Translations under genes and position numbers: made by a program
Assembly: GCA_964566765.1 (NCBI GenBank)
Contig: CAZMJI010000012.1
Location: 1-22,586, forward strand
Direction: 5' to 3'
DNA: 22,586 nucleotides
From: Thioglobus_B sp964566765
Lineage (GTDB): Bacteria; Pseudomonadota; Gammaproteobacteria; PS1; Pseudothioglobaceae
In this document: one piece after another, positions 8,231 through 16,433 of the stretch
How positions within the stretch are numbered: position 1 is the stretch's first letter
How the letters are laid out: each line of letters starts with the position of its first letter
The notes under the pieces: generated by a model
The model's database searches: none
What the model was told of the DNA's origin: nothing
What the model saw: the letters and a program-made list of their open reading frames with translations, nothing else

Positions 8231-8257
8231 AACCAGACCTTAACAAGAGGTCTGGTT
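8231..8257 (+). terminator. 10-bp perfect hairpin between trxA and rho
   Basis: AACCAGACCT (8231-8240) and AGGTCTGGTT (8248-8257) pair perfectly around a 7-nt loop. On the plus strand it is followed by ATTCCC, not a T-run, so it is a poor intrinsic terminator in that direction. It may protect the trxA mRNA 3' end or act as an attenuator or partial terminator ahead of rho. Read on the minus strand, a T-rich tract follows 7-8 nt after the stem. Confidence 0.6.
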
Positions 8258-8290
8258 ATTCCCATTCTCACCTCCCGCGCAACAGCGCAT
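8258..8290 (+). promoter_or_regulatory. C-rich, G-poor segment of the rho leader, possible Rho-loading site
   Basis: These 33 nt contain 15 C and 4 G, with several YC dinucleotides, directly after the trxA hairpin and ahead of rho. C-rich, G-poor RNA is what Rho binds, and rho genes are known to be autoregulated by termination in their leader. A further small hairpin, TAAGC/GCTTA (about 8297-8312), sits just upstream of the rho start. The regulatory role is inferred, not shown. Confidence 0.35.
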
Positions 8291-8323
8291 TTCTTTTAAG
8301 CAAAAACGCTTATCCCATTATTT

Positions 8324-9586
8324 ATGAAACTATCAGATTTAAAAAGATCAACCCCTGAGGAATTATTAACCCTGGCCGAATCACTGGGCGCCGAGAACAT
8401 CTCTAGAGCCAACCGACAAGCCCTTATTTTTGCCATTCTTAAGGCTAAGTCTGAGCAAAAGGAAGAGGTGATTGGTGATGGCGTGCTGGACATTTTGCAA
8501 GACGGTTATGGCTTCCTAAGGTCTAGTGATGACTCTTATGTGTCAGGCCCGGATGATATTTACGTGTCACCGAATCAAATCAGACGCTTCAACCTATCAA
8601 CCGGTGATACCGTCTCAGGTAAGATTAGAGCGCCGAAAAAAGGCGAGAAGTATTTCGCCCTGGTTAAGGTAGATGAGGTGAATGGTGAAAACCCAGAGGC
8701 TGTTAGACACCGAATTCCTTTTTCTTCACTGACACCACTACATCCTAATGAGCGCTTACAGTTAGAGATTGGTAATGGCGGTACGGAAGATATTACCGCT
8801 CGTGTGATTGATCTGGTTGCGCCATTTGGTAAGGGTCAGCGAGGCCTACTGGTAGCCCCACCAAAAGCTGGTAAGACCATGATTATGCAAAACATTGCGG
8901 CCTCGCTGGCTGTCAATCACCCTGAGTGCGAACTGATTGTTTTGTTGATTGATGAGCGACCTGAAGAGGTGACCGAGATGGAGCGCACGGTTCGCGGTGA
9001 AGTGATTGCCTCAACCTTTGATGAGCCGGCCAAGCGCCATGTGCAAGTGGCTGAGATTGTGATTGAGAAGGCCAAACGTCATGCCGAGCAGGGCAAGGAT
9101 GTGGTGATTCTATTGGATTCGATTACCCGTCTAGCTCGTGCTTATAATACGGTTGCGCCTTCCTCAGGCAAGGTGTTAACTGGTGGTGTGGATGCCAATG
9201 CACTACAACGCCCTAAGCGCTTTTTTGGTGCTGCTAGAAACATTGAAAATGGCGGCAGTGTGACCATTATTGCCACCGCACTGATCGATACTGGTTCGAA
9301 AATGGATGAGGTTATTTACCAAGAATTCAAGGGTACCGGTAATATGGAATTGCACTTAGAGCGACGTCTGAGCGAGAAACGCATCTTCCCAGCCATTAAC
9401 ATCAATGCCTCAGGCACGCGTCGTGAAGAGTTGATTACTGATGAGAAAGAATTGCAGAAGATGTGGATTTTGAGAAAGATTCTGCACCCAATGGATACCG
9501 TTGAGGCGGCAGAGTTCTTGTTGGATAAGTTGAAGATGACTAAAACCAACAATGACTTCTTCACCTCCATGTCACAGAAGAAGTAA
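8324..9586 (+). CDS. rho: Transcription termination factor Rho
   Basis: Hexameric RNA-dependent ATPase and helicase that ends transcription of untranslated RNA. The 420 residues match E. coli Rho (419) closely. The order is: N-terminal helix bundle (residues 1 to about 47), cold-shock-like RNA-binding domain with DGYGFLRS and YVSPNQIRRF, Walker A APPKAGKT ending with G183-K184-T185, Walker B VILLDSITRLARAYN, and the C-terminal LERRLSEKRIFPAI region. No large insert is present in the N-terminal domain. The ATG at 8324 has no strong Shine-Dalgarno; a small hairpin and a C-rich leader precede it. It is followed on the same strand by lptF. Confidence 0.98.
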   Translation: MKLSDLKRSTPEELLTLAESLGAENISRANRQALIFAILKAKSEQKEEVIGDGVLDILQDGYGFLRSSDDSYVSGPDDIYVSPNQIRRFNLSTGDTVSGKIRAPKKGEKYFALVKVDEVNGENPEAVRHRIPFSSLTPLHPNERLQLEIGNGGTEDITARVIDLVAPFGKGQRGLLVAPPKAGKTMIMQNIAASLAVNHPECELIVLLIDERPEEVTEMERTVRGEVIASTFDEPAKRHVQVAEIVIEKAKRHAEQGKDVVILLDSITRLARAYNTVAPSSGKVLTGGVDANALQRPKRFFGAARNIENGGSVTIIATALIDTGSKMDEVIYQEFKGTGNMELHLERRLSEKRIFPAININASGTRREELITDEKELQKMWILRKILHPMDTVEAAEFLLDKLKMTKTNNDFFTSMSQKK

Positions 9587-9654
9587 TTTCCACTTATTTG
9601 GTTTATACTGAAGCTCCAGTGATCGCCAAAGCCCTAAAATTACAAGACAGCATT

Positions 9655-10752
9655 GTGGCGCGTTATTTAACGCGCCGTATCTTATTCTTATTGTTGGCCG
9701 TATTCGCGGTGTTGTCGCTGGTGATCCTGGGTAACCAGTTAATTCTGGTGATTAAAGAAAGCCTAGAGCACAATATCCCAACCGCTGATTTGTTGTCGAT
9801 TATCGGCTTTAAGATGCTTAGAGACATTCCACTGATTTTGTCTCTATCGTTGTTTTTGGCCATTATTTTGGCCATTGGTAAGCTTTATAAAGATTCTGAG
9901 GCGGTGGTGATGAATTCACTGGGCGTGGGGGATAAGCACTTTATGGTGTTTATTCAGCCGGTGGTGCTCACCGTGGTCTTGCTGGTGTTAATCTTAAGTC
10001 TATTGGCAGTGCCTTGGTCCAAAGGTCAGCGCTCGCTGATTATGGACAAGGTTAAAAATGCCTCAGAATTCTCACTCATCAAACAAGGCGAGTTTCAAGA
10101 ATTCAAAGGTGGTGATTTGGTCTTATACGCAGCCCAAGTTAACAATACTCAGGGCGAGACACATCAGGCATTAGGCTCGGTGTTTATCTATCAAGAAGAC
10201 GCACAAGAATCGGTGATTATCCTGGCTGAGACCGGTGAGAAGTACAGTGATGATCAGGGCAATATTTACATCAACCTATCTCAAGGCAAGCGCTACCACG
10301 GCTTCCCGGGTCAGCAAAGTAAGAAGATCCTGGATTTTAATCATTATCAATTACAGTTAAGTGCAGACCAAGACGATGTGCAATCAAACCTTAGTGCCAA
10401 AATAGAAGCGCAATCCACTTGGGATTTGCTGCGTGCAGATGCCAGTGATAGAACCAGTGCTGAGTTGCAGTGGCGCCTGTCTCAAGGTGTGAGCATCTTT
10501 ATCTTGTCACTACTGGGTGTACTATTGGGCAAATCTTCCCCTCGAGGCGGTAAAAATCTGGGCGTTCTATTTGGGGTTGTGCTTTTTATTGCTTACAATA
10601 ATGCACTACTGATTGCCAAGTCGTCACTGGAGTCAGGCGCCATTCCAGCATTTGTTGGCCTTTGGTCGGTGCATTTGGCCATGCTTGGGTTGCTGTTATT
10701 GTTATACGCTTATCGACATGGCAAGCTTGCTTTGTCGGTCTCAAGAACATAG
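9655..10752 (+). CDS. lptF: Lipopolysaccharide export ABC transporter permease LptF
   Basis: Inner-membrane subunit of the LptB2FG complex, which extracts lipopolysaccharide and passes it to LptC. The sequence has three N-terminal membrane helices, a periplasmic jellyroll region (about residues 125-265) and three C-terminal helices including GVSIFILSLLGVLLGKSSPR. The N-terminal RYLTRR and the GKLYKDSEAVVMNSLG coupling region fit LptF. The GTG at 9655 is chosen because ARYLTRR then aligns with the usual LptF N-terminus and gives 365 residues, the normal length. A TTG at 9598 in the same frame would add 19 residues and sits only 11 nt after rho. The usual partner lptG is not downstream; queF follows instead. 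Confidence 0.9.
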   Translation: MARYLTRRILFLLLAVFAVLSLVILGNQLILVIKESLEHNIPTADLLSIIGFKMLRDIPLILSLSLFLAIILAIGKLYKDSEAVVMNSLGVGDKHFMVFIQPVVLTVVLLVLILSLLAVPWSKGQRSLIMDKVKNASEFSLIKQGEFQEFKGGDLVLYAAQVNNTQGETHQALGSVFIYQEDAQESVIILAETGEKYSDDQGNIYINLSQGKRYHGFPGQQSKKILDFNHYQLQLSADQDDVQSNLSAKIEAQSTWDLLRADASDRTSAELQWRLSQGVSIFILSLLGVLLGKSSPRGGKNLGVLFGVVLFIAYNNALLIAKSSLESGAIPAFVGLWSVHLAMLGLLLLLYAYRHGKLALSVSRT

Positions 10753-10796
10753 GCTTGCGGTAAAATACGCACATTTATTTTTCAAGGAAGCAGCAG

Positions 10797-11195
10797 ATGT
10801 CATCGCTACCATCAAAAGAGTTAGAGGTTTTTGACAACCCAAATCCAGAGCGCGATTTTGTGATTAAGATCGATATGCCAGAATTTACCTGCCTGTGTCC
10901 AAAAACAGGTCAGCCTGATTTTGCTACCCTACATCTGGACTATATTGCTGACCAGCATTGTGTTGAGCTGAAGTCGCTAAAGATGTACATTTGGTCTTAT
11001 CGCGATGAAGGCGCTTTCCATGAGGCGGTAACCAATCAGATTTTGAATGATTTGGTGGCGGCAACGCAGCCTAGATTTATGCGCTTAAAGGCCATTTTCA
11101 ACGTACGTGGCGGTGTTTACACCACGGTGGTGGCTGAGCATCAAGCAGATGATTGGCAGCCAAAGCCAGTGGTCAATCTTGAGCACCTAAGCTAA
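10797..11195 (+). CDS. queF: NADPH-dependent 7-cyano-7-deazaguanine reductase, short (unimodular) form
   Basis: Reduces preQ0 to preQ1 in queuosine synthesis for tRNA anticodons. The 132-residue protein contains the QueF signature ELKSLKMY (57-64), the nucleophile region LCPKTGQPDF (catalytic-type C34 and D41), and H75-E76 in GAFHEAV. It is the short YkvM/B. subtilis-type form, not the duplicated form of about 280 residues found in E. coli. The start has a good Shine-Dalgarno (AAGGAAG, 7 nt upstream). A TAAAAT box at 10761-10766, after the lptF stop, could be a local -10. The gene lies between lptF and pcnB with only a 10-nt gap to the latter. Confidence 0.94.
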   Translation: MSSLPSKELEVFDNPNPERDFVIKIDMPEFTCLCPKTGQPDFATLHLDYIADQHCVELKSLKMYIWSYRDEGAFHEAVTNQILNDLVAATQPRFMRLKAIFNVRGGVYTTVVAEHQADDWQPKPVVNLEHLS

Positions 11196-11205
11196 TTACA
11201 GTTTT

Positions 11206-12345
11206 ATGCATCCAACGCGTCAGCAGGTTGAATTTGACCATCACTTATTAGACAAAGACGCTGTTAGGGTGGTAAAAACCTTGTCCAAGGCAGGGTTTGA
11301 GACCTATTTGGTTGGCGGCTGTGTGCGCGACTTATTGTTGGGCTTGGCGCCCAAAGATTTCGATGTGGCCACCAGTGCCAAACCTGAGCAGGTACACAAA
11401 CTGTTCAAGCGTTCTCGCATCATCGGTCGACGTTTTCGTCTGGTACACGTGATGTTTTCATCGCGTCGATTTATCGAGGTGGCAACCTTTCGTTCCGGGC
11501 AAGTGCAAACCGGCAAATCCGGGGTGATTGTGCGTGACAATTGCTATGGCTCGATTGAAGATGACGTTGTGCGTCGCGACTTTAAGATCAATGCCCTGTA
11601 TTACGATCTGGCTAAGCGAGAGGTGATCGACTATGTGGACGGCCTAAGCGATATCGAGCAAAAAGAGATCCACATTATTGGTGACGTGTCTGAGCGCTTT
11701 GAGCAAGATCCGGTACGCATGATTAGAGCCGTGCGTTTTAAAAATAAACTGGACTTTGAACTGAGTCCAGAGATTGACCAGGCGATCCATCAGCAAGCCC
11801 CACTCATAACCCATATTGCTCCTGCCAGATTGTACGAAGAGTGTATCAAGTTATTCCACAATGAGTATGGTTATGCGGTGTTTAAAGAGTTGGATGCTTA
11901 TCGTCTGTTGGAAGGTTTGTTTGCACAAACCAAGGATAATGCGTTTATTAAAAGAACCTTGGAAAACACCAGTCTGCGTATTCGTCAAAACAAACCGGTG
12001 ACTCCAGCCTTTATGTTTGCAGTCTTTTTGTGGCAAGCGCATCTGAAGCGTTATCAGCAGATCAAGAAAAAGCAAAAATCGGACTTTTTGGCCAGACAGC
12101 AGGCTGCTCATGAAGTGCTGAGTAAGCAATTGCAACAGGTTTCGATGCCCAGGTATTTAACTGAGCGCATTAAAGATATTTGGCTGATGCAGCCTAAGTT
12201 AGAGAAAAAACACCCTAAGAAAGTTAAGGCCTTATTGACGCATCCACGCTTTAGAATGGGTTATGATTTTCTGCTGTTAAGATCACAGAGCATTGACCCG
12301 GAATTGGAAAAGGTGGCGGCATTTTGGACCAACAAGCAACACTAA
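11206..12345 (+). CDS. pcnB: Poly(A) polymerase I
   Basis: Adds poly(A) tails to RNA 3' ends, marking transcripts for decay. It belongs to the tRNA nucleotidyltransferase/poly(A) polymerase family. The N-terminal catalytic signature is VGGCVRDLLLG (36-46) followed by DFDVAT (metal-binding D51, D53). The GRRFRLVHVMF motif favours PcnB over a CCA-adding enzyme. RRDFKINALYYD and the RFEQDPVRMIRAVRF region follow. At 379 residues it is shorter than E. coli PcnB (about 465) and lacks most of the C-terminal basic extension. The ATG has no strong Shine-Dalgarno and lies 10 nt after queF. Its end overlaps the next gene by 22 nt. The usual neighbour folK is absent. Confidence 0.93.
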   Translation: MHPTRQQVEFDHHLLDKDAVRVVKTLSKAGFETYLVGGCVRDLLLGLAPKDFDVATSAKPEQVHKLFKRSRIIGRRFRLVHVMFSSRRFIEVATFRSGQVQTGKSGVIVRDNCYGSIEDDVVRRDFKINALYYDLAKREVIDYVDGLSDIEQKEIHIIGDVSERFEQDPVRMIRAVRFKNKLDFELSPEIDQAIHQQAPLITHIAPARLYEECIKLFHNEYGYAVFKELDAYRLLEGLFAQTKDNAFIKRTLENTSLRIRQNKPVTPAFMFAVFLWQAHLKRYQQIKKKQKSDFLARQQAAHEVLSKQLQQVSMPRYLTERIKDIWLMQPKLEKKHPKKVKALLTHPRFRMGYDFLLLRSQSIDPELEKVAAFWTNKQH

Positions 12346-13178
12346 ATAAAACCGTTTTAATCACTGGTTGTTCTAGTGGTATTGGCTTATGCTTAGCACA
12401 AGGACTGAGAGATAGGGGTTATCAGGTGATTGCCACGGCAAGAGATCCAGAAGATGTGACGAGGTTGAGCGAGCAGGGCTTCATTAGCTACCCACTAGAT
12501 TTGGCCTCTGAGGTTTCTGTTGACCAGGCTTGCGATCAGGTGTTGGCAAATTTTAACAGTATTGATGCACTGATCCACAATGGCGCTTATGGTCAAGTAG
12601 GGGCTTTAGAGGATATCTCCAGACAAGCACTGGACAAACAATTTCAAACCAATGTGTTTGGCTGGCATCAGCTCACCAATCGTCTATTGCCTGCGATTAG
12701 GCGTGCAGAGAAACCGCGCATCATTTACTTGAGTTCGATTTTGGGTTTTGTGGCCATGCCATTTAGAGGGCCTTATAACGCCTCTAAGTTTGCCATTGAA
12801 GGTCTGGTTGACACACTGCGTTTAGAACTTTTAGACACCAAAATTCAACTGTCATTGATTGAGCCAGGACCGATTGAGTCGAAGTTTAGAGAGAATGCTT
12901 ACCAGGCGTTTTTAGCCAATGTGAATACCACTGGTAGCCGATATCAAGCTAACTATGACTCGATGATTGCCAGGCTGCAGTCCAAGGAATTGGCAGATTT
13001 TACGCTCAGCGCGGATGCGGTGTTAAAATGTGTGGTGCACGCCCTGGAATCCAGACGTGCTAAACTGCGTTATTGGGTAACATTTCCCACTAAATTATTT
13101 GGGGTTTTGTCCAGATTACTGCCTGCTAGATGGGTGGATAAATTACTGTATACAGCCGGCGGCGGAGGCAAGCGATGA
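12324..13178 (+). CDS. ybbO: YbbO-like short-chain dehydrogenase/reductase
   Basis: Classical SDR oxidoreductase. The 284-residue protein has the cofactor motif TGCSSGIG (14-21), an HNGAYG segment in place of the usual NNAG, catalytic S138 in YLSS, and Y151-x-x-x-K155 in GPYNASK. IEPGPI follows, as in NADP-dependent aldehyde reductases. The N-terminal LITGCSSGIGL and the C-terminal RLLPARWVDKLL resemble E. coli YbbO, though the substrate is not known. The start is TTG at 12324, inside the end of pcnB (22-nt overlap). It is supported by AAGGTGG 7 nt upstream and by the lack of any later start before the cofactor motif. It ends with an ATGA overlap into xseB. Confidence 0.85.
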   Translation: MDQQATLNKTVLITGCSSGIGLCLAQGLRDRGYQVIATARDPEDVTRLSEQGFISYPLDLASEVSVDQACDQVLANFNSIDALIHNGAYGQVGALEDISRQALDKQFQTNVFGWHQLTNRLLPAIRRAEKPRIIYLSSILGFVAMPFRGPYNASKFAIEGLVDTLRLELLDTKIQLSLIEPGPIESKFRENAYQAFLANVNTTGSRYQANYDSMIARLQSKELADFTLSADAVLKCVVHALESRRAKLRYWVTFPTKLFGVLSRLLPARWVDKLLYTAGGGGKR

Positions 13179-13393
13179 GCAAAAAATTTGATTTTAACCA
13201 AGGTATTGAAGAGCTAGAAGCCATTGTCAAGCAGATGGAATCTGGCGACTTGTCGTTAGAAGAGTCGCTTGAGTATTTTTCTAAAGGTGTGGCACTGACC
13301 AAAGCGTGTCAAAGCGCACTGAATGAAGCTGAGCAAAAAATTGCGGTACTCAGTAGTGATGACAACTTCCAAACCGAGAAACCCTTTTCTTAG
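13175..13393 (+). CDS. xseB: Exodeoxyribonuclease VII small subunit
   Basis: Small helical subunit that binds the long arm of XseA in exonuclease VII, a single-strand DNA nuclease. The 72 residues include the family pattern FDFNQGIEELEAIVKQMESG (5-24), then LSLEESLEYFSKGVALTKACQ. It overlaps the preceding reductase gene by 4 nt (ATGA) and has a strong Shine-Dalgarno (GGAGG). ispA follows after 6 nt, the common xseB-ispA order. The large subunit gene xseA is not in the window. Confidence 0.95.
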   Translation: MSKKFDFNQGIEELEAIVKQMESGDLSLEESLEYFSKGVALTKACQSALNEAEQKIAVLSSDDNFQTEKPFS

Positions 13394-13399
13394 AGATTC

Positions 13400-14248
13400 G
13401 TGAATCAAACCTATCAGCATCGAGTTAATCAACAATTGGCGGCGCTCTTAGCTGAAGACAATGCTTTGTCTGAGGTTATGCGTTATAGCACCTTAGCAGG
13501 TGGAAAACGCTTTCGCCCCATACTCACTTATACCGTTGCCCAGAGTTTTGCAGCACCCCTAGAGAAGGCGGATAGCAGCGCTTGCGCCTTGGAATTGATC
13601 CATGTGTATTCATTGATTCATGATGACCTGCCGGCCATGGATGACGACGACATTCGACATGGCCAAGCAGCTTGTCATAAGCGCTTCGGCGAAGCGCAGG
13701 CGATTTTGGCAGGTGATGCTCTGCAGGCGCTAGCCTTTCAGCTGATTGCACAAGATCAGCAGTTGCAGTCAGCAACCAAAGTTGCACTACTAAGTAGCTT
13801 GTCACAAGCAGCGTTTGAGATGGCGCAGGGGCAGTCAATTGATCTCTCGGTGGTTTCCAAACAGGTTGATATTCAAACACTAGAGCACATGCACAGCAAG
13901 AAAACCGGCGCACTCCTAAGTGCGGCAGTTGACCTGGGTGCCATTGTGGCCAATTGCGCTGCCGCTGATCGTCGGGTTCTGAGCGAGTTTTCTAGGTGTA
14001 TTGGTCTGGCTTATCAGATTCAAGATGATGTGCTGGATGTAGAGGCGCCGCTTGAGGTTCTGGGCAAAAGCCAGCATTCAGACAGCGACAAAGACAAGCC
14101 AACTTATCCGGCAATTTTGGGCTTGGAAGAATCTAAAGCACGTTTTGAATCTTTGTATCAACAGGCCTTAAGCTCGCTAGAAGAGTTGAGTGTGGATACC
14201 AGTGAACTGCAGGCTTTAACGCGCAGTTTGGCCAATCGAGGTTTTTAG
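13400..14248 (+). CDS. ispA: Farnesyl diphosphate synthase (short-chain polyprenyl synthase)
   Basis: Condenses isopentenyl diphosphate with allylic diphosphates to form farnesyl diphosphate, the precursor of undecaprenyl carriers and quinone side chains. The 282-residue protein has GGKRFRP (34-40), the first aspartate-rich motif DDLPAMDDDD (85-94), the KKTGAL segment, and the second motif QIQDDVLD (D209, D210, D213). KPTYPAILGLE follows. It is about 15 residues shorter than E. coli IspA. The start is GTG, 6 nt after xseB. dxs, which often follows ispA, is absent; instead ispA runs tail to tail into fabH with a 4-nt overlap of stop codons. Confidence 0.95.
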   Translation: MNQTYQHRVNQQLAALLAEDNALSEVMRYSTLAGGKRFRPILTYTVAQSFAAPLEKADSSACALELIHVYSLIHDDLPAMDDDDIRHGQAACHKRFGEAQAILAGDALQALAFQLIAQDQQLQSATKVALLSSLSQAAFEMAQGQSIDLSVVSKQVDIQTLEHMHSKKTGALLSAAVDLGAIVANCAAADRRVLSEFSRCIGLAYQIQDDVLDVEAPLEVLGKSQHSDSDKDKPTYPAILGLEESKARFESLYQQALSSLEELSVDTSELQALTRSLANRGF

Positions 14249-15189
14249 AACTGTACCAGGACGCTGCCCCAGCTAAAGCCGGCGCCAATACCTTCAAACA
14301 GTAGATTGTCACCTTTTTTCACACGACCATCGCGTACCGCTTCGTCAAGTGCTAATGGAATTGAGGCAGCTGAGGTGTTGCCGTGACGATCTAGAGTGAC
14401 CACCACTTTGTCCATTGAGGTTTTAATGCGTTTGGCCACCGCAGAGATGATGCGAATGTTGGCCTGATGTGGAATCATCCAATCCAATTCTTCAGGCGCC
14501 ATGCCCGCATCTTTGAGCGTGGTTTCAGCCAATAGTGACAAGCGAGAAACGGCAATCTTAAAGACTTCGTTACCTGCCATCTCGATATAACCGCTTTCGT
14601 TGATAAAGTTGTTGCTAACCTGCAAGGAAGACAGGTAATCGCCATCGGTGAATAGCTCAGAGTGTAGAATGCCTGTCTCTTCACTGCCGCTAAGTACCAC
14701 AGCGCCTGCACCATCACCAAATAAAATAGCAGTGCCACGGTCAGTCTTATCCAAGATTCTGGACATGGTTTCACTGCCAACCACCAGCACCTTGTTGGCC
14801 GCACCAGTTTTGATGTACTGCTCAGCAGTGGTTAGGGCAAAAATAAAGCCCGCACAAACCGATTGCAGATCAAACGCCGGACAAGAAGCGCCAATGGCTT
14901 TTTGTAGCATGGTTGCGGTTGCTGGGAAAATCTTATCTGGCGTGGTAGTCGCCAGAATAATTAGGTCTAAGTCCTGCGCCTCAATACCGGCCATCTCCAG
15001 TGCTCTTTTAGAGGCAACTTCAGCCAGGTCACAAGTCGACTCGTTATCAACAAATCGACGTTCTTTAATACCAGTTCGCGTTCTGATCCATTCATCAGAG
15101 GTGTCCATGGTTTTTGATAGGTCGTCGTTGGTGACAATGTGAGGTGGTAGGTAACTGCCCGTACCAATGATTCTTGCAAATTTACTCAT
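14245..15189 (-). CDS. fabH: 3-oxoacyl-ACP synthase III (KAS III)
   Basis: Starts fatty acid synthesis by condensing acetyl-CoA with malonyl-ACP. The 314-residue protein carries the catalytic triad C112 (in SVCAGF), H241 (IPHQANIRI) and N271 (RHGNTSAAS). The N-terminal GTGSYLPP, WIRTRTGI and C-terminal GIGAGFSWGS motifs are also present. The ATG overlaps the plsX end by 8 nt, implying coupling. The stop codon shares 4 nt with the ispA stop on the other strand. In E. coli fabD, fabG and acpP follow fabH; here the cluster ends with fabH. Confidence 0.97.
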   Translation of the reverse strand: MSKFARIIGTGSYLPPHIVTNDDLSKTMDTSDEWIRTRTGIKERRFVDNESTCDLAEVASKRALEMAGIEAQDLDLIILATTTPDKIFPATATMLQKAIGASCPAFDLQSVCAGFIFALTTAEQYIKTGAANKVLVVGSETMSRILDKTDRGTAILFGDGAGAVVLSGSEETGILHSELFTDGDYLSSLQVSNNFINESGYIEMAGNEVFKIAVSRLSLLAETTLKDAGMAPEELDWMIPHQANIRIISAVAKRIKTSMDKVVVTLDRHGNTSAASIPLALDEAVRDGRVKKGDNLLFEGIGAGFSWGSVLVQF

Positions 15190-16216
15190 TTGAATTTTGT
15201 GGTGAATTATCTAACTCTTGAGACACTCTGTCTGAGATTTTGTCGATAATTTTAGCATGCGCCTCTGCATGTGCTTCTCTAATCGCAGCTAAAAATGAGT
15301 CTGCATCGGCACCACCATGACTTTTAACCACCACACCTTTTAAGCCCAAGAGGCTGGCACCGTTATATTTGCCTGGATCCAGACTGGCTTTAAAATCTTT
15401 AAGTACTGGCTTGGCAATCAGTGCCATCAGTTTGGTCATTAGGTTTTTGGTAAAGGCACGTTTTAGGTAATGCGACATCATTGAGGCCACACCTTCACTG
15501 GCTTTTAGTGCAATGTTACCTTCAAAGCCATCGCAAACCACCAGATCAACACTGCCTTTGTAAATGTCATCGCCTTCGACATAACCGCTGTAGTTAAGAC
15601 CAGAGGCCTTGAGTAGTTCGGCGGTTTTCTTAATTTTTTCGTTGCCCTTAACTTCCTCTTCACCAACGTTAAGCAAACCAATGGTTGGCGCGCTCGAATG
15701 CTCAGTCTGTTCAACCGCAATAGAACCCATGGTGGCAAATTCTAGCAAGGCTTCGGGACTAGAATCAACGTTGGCACCTAAGTCTAACATATGACAATGG
15801 CCAGTCATGGTCGGCATGCGACCCATAATGGCAGGGCGATCAATGCCTTTGATGGTTTTTAACACAAAGCGAGAAATGGCCATTAGTGCACCGGTATTAC
15901 CAGCGCTCACACAAGCATCGGCTTGCTGCTCTTTAACTAGGTTAATAGCCACGCGCATGGAAGAGTCTTTCTTCTTGCGTAGTGCTTGTGATGGCGCTTC
16001 ATCCATGGCCACTACCTCAGAGGCGTGAACAATGCTAAAGCGATCCTTAAGTTGGTTGTTTTGCAGGTGCTCAGCCAGCGCTACTTTGAGCGCCGACTCA
16101 TCACCGACAAAACTAATGTGTAAGTCGTCAAACTCGCCTAAGGCTAGAATACCTGCTTGCGTCGTAACAGGTATGCCATGATCTCCCCCTGAGGCATCAA
16201 TGGATACCCTAATCAT
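15182..16216 (-). CDS. plsX: Phosphate acyltransferase PlsX
   Basis: Converts acyl-ACP to acyl-phosphate for glycerol-3-phosphate acylation by PlsY, the first step of one phospholipid route. The 344-residue protein has the family N-terminus IRVSIDASGGDHG (2-14), the LDLGANVD motif, GFEGNIALKASEG and the C-terminal LGLKGVVVKSHGGAD segment. It is a soluble, peripherally membrane-associated protein. It starts 12 nt after rpmF and overlaps fabH by 8 nt, in the conserved yceD-rpmF-plsX-fabH order. Confidence 0.97.
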   Translation of the reverse strand: MIRVSIDASGGDHGIPVTTQAGILALGEFDDLHISFVGDESALKVALAEHLQNNQLKDRFSIVHASEVVAMDEAPSQALRKKKDSSMRVAINLVKEQQADACVSAGNTGALMAISRFVLKTIKGIDRPAIMGRMPTMTGHCHMLDLGANVDSSPEALLEFATMGSIAVEQTEHSSAPTIGLLNVGEEEVKGNEKIKKTAELLKASGLNYSGYVEGDDIYKGSVDLVVCDGFEGNIALKASEGVASMMSHYLKRAFTKNLMTKLMALIAKPVLKDFKASLDPGKYNGASLLGLKGVVVKSHGGADADSFLAAIREAHAEAHAKIIDKISDRVSQELDNSPQNSNE

Positions 16217-16228
16217 AAAAAGCGAGGT

Positions 16229-16420
16229 TTAGACTTCTTGAATATCGTCAGCAGACTTTAGTACTTTTTTGCCACGGTAGTAACCGTCAGCTGTGACGTG
16301 GTGACGTAGGTGAATTTCACCTGTCTCTTGATCTTCAGATAAAGCAGGGTTAGTTAGCGCGTTATGAGAACGACGCATACCTCTTCTTGAAGGGGTTTTT
16401 CTACTTTTTTGTACAGCCAT
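16229..16420 (-). CDS. rpmF: 50S ribosomal protein L32
   Basis: Large-subunit ribosomal protein of 63 residues. It has the conserved start MAVQKSRKTPSRRGMRRSHN, then a linker and GEIHLRHHVTADGYYRGKKV. It is the cysteine-free type without a zinc ribbon, as in E. coli. A clear Shine-Dalgarno (AGGAG) precedes the ATG, and 13 nt separate it from yceD. It is slightly longer at the C-terminus than E. coli L32 (57 residues). Confidence 0.98.
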   Translation of the reverse strand: MAVQKSRKTPSRRGMRRSHNALTNPALSEDQETGEIHLRHHVTADGYYRGKKVLKSADDIQEV

Positions 16421-16433
16421 TGTTGTCTCCTAG

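Noticed and set aside
9601..9609. TATACT box after rho as a promoter for lptF
   Set aside because: No -35-like sequence stands at a proper distance, and the box could be part of a longer lptF frame.
10741..10796. preQ1 riboswitch ahead of queF
   Set aside because: The 44-nt gap contains only a 4-bp stem around a TAAAAT box and lacks the conserved preQ1 core and A-rich tail; a normal Shine-Dalgarno follows.
13524..13913. 129-codon minus-strand frame opposite ispA
   Set aside because: It overlaps the aspartate-rich core of ispA and shows no domain, signal or ribosome binding site.
14648..15142. 164-codon open frame on the plus strand opposite fabH
   Set aside because: fabH on the other strand is unmistakable with its full catalytic triad; this frame resembles no known protein and is rich in Ser, Ala and Val as expected for a shadow.
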